From an uncultured Bacteroidales bacterium (GTDB taxonomy: Bacteria; Bacteroidota; Bacteroidia; Bacteroidales; Paludibacteraceae), in the NCBI GenBank assembly GCA_903927945.1, contig CAIYOZ010000344.1:1-33604 (forward strand): a stretch of DNA of 33,604 nt, in the 5' to 3' direction. A program made the position numbers and the translations under genes. Positions 26,358 through 33,604 of this stretch are shown here, piece by piece. The notes beneath the pieces are model-generated. The model ran no database searches and was not told where the DNA came from. It saw nothing but the letters and a program-made list of their open reading frames with translations. The first letter of the stretch is position 1. Each line of letters starts with the position of its first letter.

Positions 26358-28847
26358 ATGAAAAGGAAAAGTCTATTTTTTATTTCTGTCTTAGCACTTT
26401 TATTTGTTTTTGTACCAAGTAGTCAAGCTGCGATTTTCTATGTGTCTTTATCAGGGAATGATACAAACAATGGATTGACTTCAGCAACTCCATTTGGAAC
26501 CGTATATAAGGCTGTTACCATGGCCAATCCCGGTGATATGATTTATGTCAGGGGTGGGAAGTACACGTGTGCCACCAGAATCAATTTGTCCAAAACAGGT
26601 ACAGCCGCACAATTGAATTATTTGTTTGGGTACCCTGGCGAAAAGGTCATTCTTGATTTCTCGTCTATGGTACTTTCTGATAGCAATCAGGGTATTCAAA
26701 TCTCCGGGGATTACTGGTATGTAAAAGGAATTTCAGTATTTAATGCCGGTGATAACGGCATGTTGATACAGGGAGGTAGTTACAATCGCATTGAAAATTG
26801 TGAATTTTATGAAAACCGGGATGCCGGTTTTGAAATCAAGGGAGGTGCAGCCTATAACAAAATAATAAATTGCGATTCATACTTGAATGCCGACCCTGCC
26901 ACTTCGTATGGAAATGCGGATGGTTTCTCCACTAAAATAGATCCGGGAACAGGCAATTACTATTATGGATGTCGTGCCTGGTGCAATTCCGATGATGGAT
27001 GGGATGGTTACCTGAAATGCTTGGATGCAGTTCCACCCGTAGCTGATGATATGACTACAACCTTGGAGAATTGCTGGACATTTAAAAGTGGTTATCTGAA
27101 AGATGGATCAGTTGGTCCCGGGAACGGGAACGGATTTAAAACAGGGGGTAGTGGTACAACACCTGATCAAAGACACAACCAGATATTGATAAATTGTCTT
27201 TCGTTTGGAAACACAAACAAAGGCTTTGATCAGAATGGGAATATGGGTTCAATATCGTTGATAAACTGCACGAGTATCAGCAATGCAAAAGGCAATTATA
27301 TGTTTAAAACAGCATTAGCAACTGGAAAGAAAGTTACAGTTGAAAATTGCATTTCACTTCAACCAAGCGGAACAAAAACAGGTTTTTCTACCACAAACCC
27401 CCAGGTATTTGCCACGAACTCTTTTGTTTCAAAAACGACAGATGGATCGGAAGCGAGTAATTTTGCTACCATAGCTGATTTTCAGGTTTCCGATGTGGCC
27501 ACCGGTTATACTCAATGCATCGCGGCAAGAAAAGCAAATGGCAGTTTGCCGGATATTACATTTGCTCATTTGGCATCAACTGCAACTAAAGAAATTGATG
27601 CAGGTACCATAGTCATTAACTTTCCTTATTTAGGGATTTCACCGGTTCCTTTTAATGGCACTAAACCCGATTTGGGTTGTTTCGAAACCGGGAGTAGCGT
27701 TCTGACACCCTCATATAGTTTAACGGTTTATACTACAGGGTCTGGAGAAGTTACGTTAGATCCCGCAACCGGTCCTTATGTAAAAGGTTCAGTTATTACG
27801 CTTATTTCGAACGCCAATGCCAATAACAAATTTACAAACTACAGCGGTGACTTATCAGCTACCTCGAAAATTGCAACGATAGTGATGGATGACAATAAAA
27901 CTGTAACAGCTAATTTTACCGCAACAGCACAATATACCTTGACAGTTAATGTGGTCGGTTCAGGTTCTGTCTTGTTGAACCCTGTTAACACAGGTATTTA
28001 CGATGCAGGTACTGTCGTTTCATTAAATGCAATAGCCAATACCGGAAACCTTTTCTCTGCTTTTAGCGGTGATATTAGTACTGGTACAAATGCAGGAACC
28101 ATTCTCATGGACGGAAACAAAACAATTACGGCTACTTTTGCACCTATCGTAGCCACAGACTGGAACACTATTCAAGCAGAAACTGGTTCTCTCGTGAATG
28201 CAACTGTCAAAACTGATCATGCATTTACCGGTACAGGATATGTTGATTTTACGAACGCTGCCTCTGATGCTTCTGTTACGTTGAATGCAACTGTTGCAGT
28301 TGCCGGTTGTTATGATGTAAATATTTATTATGCCGGAATTGAGGATCGTCCGATAAACGTTTATGTAAATGGTGTTCTTTGGGCTAATCCTACCTGCCCG
28401 AACCCGGGTTCTTATGAAGTATATGCCTATGCCCCGGTAATTTTAGCCTTAAATGCAGGGAACAATCTACTTAAATTTACCGGTCCGGGTGCAAACAGCG
28501 GACCTAATTTTGACCGTATCGAAATCAAAAAGGTTCCAAGGTACGGCAATTGTTCTCCAGCTACACTATCAGGGATATCTTCTGTGAATGATTTGATTCA
28601 GAATCTTAGTATTGATCCTAATCCTATCGATCATACCACGACGATGACCTTTAATGCTTCAAACAATGAAAAGGGCAGACTGTCAATAGTTGATTTAACA
28701 GGGAAACTTGTATTTGAACAGTCCTACAACTTTAACACTGGGGAAAACCAAAAGACTATCGACTTGAGTCAGCTTAATGGCGGAATGTATATTGGTAGAT
28801 TGCAAGTGGGGAGTCAGATGCAGTCGATTAAAATAATGAAGAAATAA
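26358..28847 (+). CDS. Secreted pectate lyase-like (PL9-type) right-handed beta-helix protein with two InlB-type repeats, CBM-like domain and T9SS tail
   Basis: 829 aa; YVSLSGNDTNNGLTSATPFGTVYKAVTMANPGDMIYVRGGKY, GNADGFSTKIDPGTGNYYYGCRAWCNSDDGWDGY; two LTV...GSG.V..NP....Y..G..V.L.A.A....F..FSGD repeats; CBM6/35-like YDVNIYYAGIEDRPINVYVNG; C-term SIVDLTGKLVFEQSYNF...GGMYIGRLQVGSQMQSIKIMKK. Confidence 0.88.
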   Translation: MKRKSLFFISVLALLFVFVPSSQAAIFYVSLSGNDTNNGLTSATPFGTVYKAVTMANPGDMIYVRGGKYTCATRINLSKTGTAAQLNYLFGYPGEKVILDFSSMVLSDSNQGIQISGDYWYVKGISVFNAGDNGMLIQGGSYNRIENCEFYENRDAGFEIKGGAAYNKIINCDSYLNADPATSYGNADGFSTKIDPGTGNYYYGCRAWCNSDDGWDGYLKCLDAVPPVADDMTTTLENCWTFKSGYLKDGSVGPGNGNGFKTGGSGTTPDQRHNQILINCLSFGNTNKGFDQNGNMGSISLINCTSISNAKGNYMFKTALATGKKVTVENCISLQPSGTKTGFSTTNPQVFATNSFVSKTTDGSEASNFATIADFQVSDVATGYTQCIAARKANGSLPDITFAHLASTATKEIDAGTIVINFPYLGISPVPFNGTKPDLGCFETGSSVLTPSYSLTVYTTGSGEVTLDPATGPYVKGSVITLISNANANNKFTNYSGDLSATSKIATIVMDDNKTVTANFTATAQYTLTVNVVGSGSVLLNPVNTGIYDAGTVVSLNAIANTGNLFSAFSGDISTGTNAGTILMDGNKTITATFAPIVATDWNTIQAETGSLVNATVKTDHAFTGTGYVDFTNAASDASVTLNATVAVAGCYDVNIYYAGIEDRPINVYVNGVLWANPTCPNPGSYEVYAYAPVILALNAGNNLLKFTGPGANSGPNFDRIEIKKVPRYGNCSPATLSGISSVNDLIQNLSIDPNPIDHTTTMTFNASNNEKGRLSIVDLTGKLVFEQSYNFNTGENQKTIDLSQLNGGMYIGRLQVGSQMQSIKIMKK

Positions 28848-28862
28848 ATATTCAGAAAGATT

Positions 28863-28917
28863 GATGAGTTGGAACTGTATTGTTTAAAATAAAATTCAGT
28901 TCCAACCCATCGTTTTT
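28863..28917 (+). terminator. Intrinsic terminator after the PL9-like gene
   Basis: GATGAGTTGGAACTGTATT...AATTCAGTTCCAACCCATC followed by GTTTTT. Confidence 0.85.
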
Positions 28918-28971
28918 AGTTGCTTATTGATTAATTTCTACTGTTATTTTTCTCAGATTCAATATTCAATA

Positions 28972-30427
28972 ATGAAACAATTCATACTCATTACCTTTTT
29001 AAGTATTGCACTTAACTTTCATGCTTTTGGTTCCAATTTGCCTTATTTCCAACGAATGGCTCAATCTCAAATGACACGAAGCGGAGCCCTGGGCATTTGG
29101 GATTATCCTACCGGATTGTTTGTTGAATCTATCCTGAAGGTATATGATTTGTATGGTGGAGATAAGTATTATAATTATGCCTTGAATTTCGCAAAAGCCA
29201 CCGTGAATACAAGTGGGAAAATAGCCACCAAATATAAATTCACAGACTTTACCCTGGACAATATAAATTCAGGAGTGGCATTGCTTGATATATATAAGAG
29301 AAAATTCAGCCCAATACAAGATTGCCTTGGATACGTTACGTAAACAAATCCAAAAACAACCCAGGAATATAGAAGGTGGATTCTGGCATAAAAATTCATA
29401 CCCAAACCAAATGTGGTTGGATGGTATCTATATGGCAACACGATTTTACGCTAATTACGAAAAACAGTTCAATGTAGGTTTAAATTATGACGATGTTGTC
29501 AATCAATTTACGCTCATCCATTCTAACACATATGATCCGACATTTCAATTGAATTATCACGTCTGGTCGGCAACTCCAACGGATGCAAATTCTTTCTGGG
29601 CAAAACAAACTGATCCCTTTAAAGGCTGTTCACCGGAATTCTGGGCACGTGGGGTGGGTTGGTATGCAGCTGCTTTAGTTGATGTATTGGAAGTGTTGCC
29701 AACCGGTTATGCTAAGAGGCAGGATCTGATGGATATTCTCAACCAGGTTGCTACAGGCATTAAACGATGGCAGGATCCGCTAACAGGTTGCTGGTATCAA
29801 CTGCTGCGTTATGATAAAACAATGGTTTCGAATGGTACTGCTAATTATATCGAGGCTTCAGCGTCATGCATGTTTACCTATGCACTTCTGAAAGCAGTTC
29901 GTTTGGGGTTTATTTCCAAAACAGATTACCAGTCATCCGGAACAAAAGGATATCAGGGATTGATTAACAATTTTATTACAGAAGATCCCTCGGGCAGTTT
30001 ATCTATTCATACGATTTGTAGTTCGGCAGGTGTAGGACCTGCAACAAGCCCCACTCGTGATGGTTCCATTAATTATTACCTGAATGGGAGTGATGCAGGG
30101 CTGATTGTCTCGAATGATTTAAAAGGTGTCGGACCGTTTATTCTGGCAAGTATAGAATATGAAAAACTTCAACTATTGACAGAAAATGTAAATGTCTTCC
30201 GTGAAAAAAATGAATATCAGGTACTGAATCACGATAAATTATTGATAATTAAGTCAAATGCTGACTGTTTGAATGACATTGCAATTTATAATTGTTTGGG
30301 TAAAGAACTTAAGCACTGGCGTGGAAGAGATATAAATGAAGTTTCAATATCACTGTTAGATGTAAATCAAGGGATTTATCTATTAAAAATAAATGGGTTG
30401 AAGATGGAGAAAATTTTGTTGCAGTAA
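28972..30427 (+). pseudogene. GH105 (unsaturated rhamnogalacturonyl hydrolase-like) with T9SS tail, split by a frameshift near 29290-29310
   Basis: Frame 1 (28972-29343) MKQFILITFL...GIWDYPTGLFVESILKVYDLYGG...FTLDNINSGVALLDIYK; frame 2 (29285-30427) RENSAQYKIALDTLRKQIQKQPRNIEGGFWHKNSYPNQMWLDGIYMA...SPEFWARGVGWYAAALVDVLEVLP. Together they make one continuous GH105-type protein. Confidence 0.85.
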
Positions 30428-30471
30428 ATTAACCCTGGCTTTAATTCTATAAGTCATATTTTCGCCTATAT

Positions 30472-30520
30472 CGGTCAAATTTTACACATTGCTTTGGGCA
30501 AAACCAATTAAATTTACACC
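30472..30520 (+). promoter_or_regulatory. Shared upstream block, copy 1
   Basis: CGGTCAAATTTTACACATTGCTTTGGGCAAAACCAATTAAATTTACACC; aligns with 32720-32769. Confidence 0.55.
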
Positions 30521-30573
30521 GTGAAATTATCCTTAAATAAATCATATTTAATAAACTTTTAAATTTAATCGTT

Positions 30574-32514
30574 ATGAAAAAACTAATTACTAAATCGTTA
30601 GCATTTTTAGCATTTCTATTATTAAGTGCATGGAATGTAAATGCACAAACTACCACCTATTCGGGAACTTTTCCAATAACTTTACAAGGTTTTGCTCAAG
30701 TTTATACTGCACCCGTTGCAGCGGGTTGGGCCGGGACAACATCAGCACCGACATCTTCTGATCGGAGTGGTAAATGTTTTACAACTGCAACAGATCCTAA
30801 TGTTAACACAGGTAAGAATTTTACCTACCGGCTACCATATTGCGGTACAATAACACTTCAAGCTAATGGTACTGTCGGAAGAGGCTTTATTGTTACAGTT
30901 ACGAAAGTAACAGGGGGAGCACAAGTAAGTAGGATTGTATGGGCTTATAGTAACGCAACATGTTCATCACAGAACTTTGTAGTGAATGTTAACGAGCCTG
31001 TGAATGTTACAATTTTATCTCCTTCAGCCGTAGAGGGTGCAATAACTTCCACCGGGTCTTCATATATAAGCTATGTCAACATTTCACCTCTTCCGACTCC
31101 TACCATTTCATCTTTTACTGCTGCAGGAATAACCGCCACAATTAATGAAAGCACAACACCCAAAACTATTATAGCTGTTCTTCCTTACGGAACCAATATG
31201 ACTGCAATAACCCCAACTGTTACTATTGGTGGATCAGCAACAAGCTATACACCAGCAGGCGCACAGGATTTTTCTGCCGGAGCAGTAAATTATGTCGTCA
31301 CAGATGGTGCTTCCACACCAGCATCAACAACATATGCCGTTACACTTACAGCTTCAACGGTAGCAAATACCGACGCAACTTTAAGTGATTTAAAAGTCGA
31401 TGGAACAACTGTTACCGGATTTAATGCCTCAACATTAACATACGATGTTGTTTTACCTTACGTATACAGTGGAACGCCAGCAGTTACTTCAACGGTAAAC
31501 GCCATAACTTCAACTCAGGTTATTACCCAAGCATCAGCCATTCCGGGCTCAGCAACAGTAACTGTTACTGCACAGGATAATTCGCAAAAAGTATATACAG
31601 TTAATTTTACGCGGACTCCGATAAGTACCGCCAATGATATTACTTCATTTTCAATTAATGGTAAAACAGGCGTTATTACAGGTCAAAATATTCTTGTTCA
31701 AATGCATTTAACTACTAATGTTACAAGCCTGACTCCTGCTGTAGTTGTTTCGAATTTAGCTACCATTACTCCTTCCGGTGCCCAGGATTTCACGAACCCT
31801 GTGAATTATGTAGTGACAGCACAAGATGGCACTCAAAAAACATATACAGTTACTGTACAATTGCTCGATTTGAGTTATACAGGCACATATCCATATATTA
31901 CTAATTTCCCGTCCGGTTATACCATTCCAGTATGGATGAGTTCTCCGACCGGCGGTGTTATTTTTACTGATCCTTATACGGGTTCTGACAAAACATCGTG
32001 GTACGACAATACAGCAGAAACTACCGCTGCCACTGCATCGGTTATTCGTTTCAATTCCGCGACCTCCATGGATTTATTGGTTTCACAATGTGGGACTGTT
32101 ACTGCTAAAGTTTCAGCAACAGGAGGTCGCACTTATAACCTGTATATTAATGGTGTTCTGGCTAACAGTGCTACCGGTACAACCAATTCAATGGCAACGC
32201 TGACAGCCAGCCCTAATCTGACTACTCCAACCACCATTCGGATTGAAAACCCAGCTACAAGTGGTGGAATTACACTTGGTTATTTAGAAATTGATGCACC
32301 TGTTGCTACCGGCCTGTCTCAATCCAAACTAGGTAGCGTTACTTTTGATGGACAAATAATACAGAACCCTTCAAATGTGGAGTTACAAGTGTTTGATACA
32401 ACAGGACGTTTGATGGTACATTCCAGTCAAAGCATCAATATGGGTACCAATTCAAAAGGGGTTTATATTGTAAAGAGTGCAACAGGAACCATCAAAATTG
32501 CACTTGTAAAGTAG
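30574..32514 (+). CDS. Secreted surface protein with DUF5018-like / cadherin-like beta-sandwich repeats and T9SS tail
   Basis: 646 aa; signal peptide ...LLLSAWNVNAQ; NTDATLSDLKVDGTTVTGFNASTLTYDVVLPY...TVTAQDNSQKVYTVNFTR; C-term LQVFDTTGRLMVHSSQSINMGTNSKGVYIVKSATGTIKIALVK. Confidence 0.75.
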   Translation: MKKLITKSLAFLAFLLLSAWNVNAQTTTYSGTFPITLQGFAQVYTAPVAAGWAGTTSAPTSSDRSGKCFTTATDPNVNTGKNFTYRLPYCGTITLQANGTVGRGFIVTVTKVTGGAQVSRIVWAYSNATCSSQNFVVNVNEPVNVTILSPSAVEGAITSTGSSYISYVNISPLPTPTISSFTAAGITATINESTTPKTIIAVLPYGTNMTAITPTVTIGGSATSYTPAGAQDFSAGAVNYVVTDGASTPASTTYAVTLTASTVANTDATLSDLKVDGTTVTGFNASTLTYDVVLPYVYSGTPAVTSTVNAITSTQVITQASAIPGSATVTVTAQDNSQKVYTVNFTRTPISTANDITSFSINGKTGVITGQNILVQMHLTTNVTSLTPAVVVSNLATITPSGAQDFTNPVNYVVTAQDGTQKTYTVTVQLLDLSYTGTYPYITNFPSGYTIPVWMSSPTGGVIFTDPYTGSDKTSWYDNTAETTAATASVIRFNSATSMDLLVSQCGTVTAKVSATGGRTYNLYINGVLANSATGTTNSMATLTASPNLTTPTTIRIENPATSGGITLGYLEIDAPVATGLSQSKLGSVTFDGQIIQNPSNVELQVFDTTGRLMVHSSQSINMGTNSKGVYIVKSATGTIKIALVK

Positions 32515-32551
32515 TTCTTGAATAAAATAAGTTAGTTAATGTCTTGATAGT

Positions 32552-32594
32552 AAATGAAAGCTACCGTGTCTTAACGGTATGCTTTCATTTTTTT
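32552..32594 (+). terminator. Intrinsic terminator after the 646-aa protein gene
   Basis: AAATGAAAGC-TACCGT-GTCTTA-ACGGTA-TGCTTTCATTTTTTT. Confidence 0.9.
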
Positions 32595-32719
32595 GAATAT
32601 TCGTTCCTGATATGCCTGATTAATAAGGAGCTTATGTCCATTAATATATTCTCATGGGTTGGACTTTTTTCTTATTCGCGAAACGCTTTTTGTTGTAAAA
32701 ATCGTTTTATCCACAATTT

Positions 32720-32769
32720 CCGTCAAATATTGCTCATCGCTTTTGGAAAATAGCACCTATATTTACAAC
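32720..32769 (+). promoter_or_regulatory. Shared upstream block, copy 2
   Basis: CCGTCAAATATTGCTCATCGCTTTTGGAAAATAGCACCTATATTTACAAC; aligns with 30472-30520. Confidence 0.55.
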
Positions 32770-32812
32770 ATAAAAAATTCACGTAATAAAATACATTTAA
32801 AATTAATTCATC

Positions 32813-33604
32813 ATGAAAAAATCATTACTTTTAATGGCTTCATCTTTGCTATTGTCAGTCGGAATGCAGGCCCAGGAATGGATACTTGGAAATGACGCCA
32901 CAAATTTTCCAGTTGCAGCAGGTGTTTCTCCAGCCGGTGGTACAGCTGTCATCAATGGACTAACAATTTATGCCGGCGGATCAGTAGCTAACATGGGGCA
33001 AATAGAAGCCTCCGCTAAAACTTTTGGGACTAACACCTACATCAACCGCTTTAAATTCAATGGTGGTGGATATACAGGGGCTGCTGCAACACAAACTATA
33101 CCTACTGTGAACATGCCGACACAACGTTATATCAGTTTTCCTGTGACAGGAAACACGACAATAACAGCCTATGGAATTACGGGTAGTTCCACAGAAGTAA
33201 GAAGACTTTTTGTAACCGATGGCACTAGCCTCATAGGAACTATGGTAATGCCATTAGGTTCAGCTGTGACAGAAGGTGTAGTCGATTATAAAGGGGGTGC
33301 AAAGACTTTGTATATGTATTGCAATGCTTCAGTAAATTTATATTATCTGAAAGTTGCTGCCTATCAAAGTCCAAGTATGACATCTTTTACTCTCCCAATT
33401 ACAAATGTAACCACTATTATTACAGCTGCTGGAACTGTAACGTCGAGAGTGCCTTTTGGTACTGATGTGACCGCTCTCGTTCCAACCATTACGTTGACAA
33501 CAGGTGCAACTAATGCAGTTAGTCCTGCATCGGGGGTAACCACTAATTTTACGGGTACTGTTAATTACACAGTTTCTGATGGAACAAACTCTAAGGTATA
33601 TGCC
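32813..33604 (+). CDS. Secreted protein with N-terminal beta-sandwich and DUF5018-like module (3' truncated by window edge)
   Basis: Open from ATG 32813 to the edge: MKKSLLLMASSLLLSVGMQAQEWILGNDATNFPVAAGVSPAGGTAVINGLTIYAGG...SFTLPITNVTTIITAAGTVTSRVPFGTDVTALVPTITLTTGATNAVSPASGVTTNFTGTVNYTVSDGTNSKVYA. Not in the ORF track. Confidence 0.85.
   Translation, partial: MKKSLLLMASSLLLSVGMQAQEWILGNDATNFPVAAGVSPAGGTAVINGLTIYAGGSVANMGQIEASAKTFGTNTYINRFKFNGGGYTGAAATQTIPTVNMPTQRYISFPVTGNTTITAYGITGSSTEVRRLFVTDGTSLIGTMVMPLGSAVTEGVVDYKGGAKTLYMYCNASVNLYYLKVAAYQSPSMTSFTLPITNVTTIITAAGTVTSRVPFGTDVTALVPTITLTTGATNAVSPASGVTTNFTGTVNYTVSDGTNSKVYA

Noticed and set aside
29175-29441. 88-aa minus-strand ORF over the GH105 frameshift
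   Set aside because: Antisense to GH105 coding sequence with no recognisable motif; does not explain the frameshift.
32544-32895. Two small + strand ORFs (69 and 78 aa)
   Set aside because: They cover a terminator, the shared upstream block and the start of the real 32813 CDS in other frames.

Overview
The window is a Bacteroidota (probably Bacteroidales) chromosomal segment; lineage is inferred from SusC/SusD, T9SS C-terminal tails and TAnnTTTG promoters. Left to right it holds: a NUDIX hydrolase cut by the window edge; a sufBCD Fe-S assembly operon; a carboxypeptidase-regulatory-like protein; two tandem T9SS-type endonuclease I proteins; and an S9 peptidase. Next come a REP-associated transposase (RAYT) with its own REP-like palindromes, a divergent tryptophanase/tyrosine phenol-lyase homologue, and a 190-bp palindromic MITE-like element. 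The right half is a pectin-type polysaccharide utilisation locus: SusC, SusD, a DUF4957/DUF5123-like lipoprotein, GH28, PL9-like lyase, a frameshifted GH105, and two related T9SS/DUF5018-like surface proteins, the second truncated by the window edge. The ORF track misses both edge-truncated genes. Best second looks: the RAYT/REP cluster, the altered active-site motifs and attenuator-like leader of the TnaA/TPL homologue, the palindromic element, FN3 domains that appear to host nested modules, the GH105 frameshift, and the paralogous surface proteins sharing an upstream block. I see no convincing wholly new multi-gene system. All calls come from reading the sequence; no searches were run.
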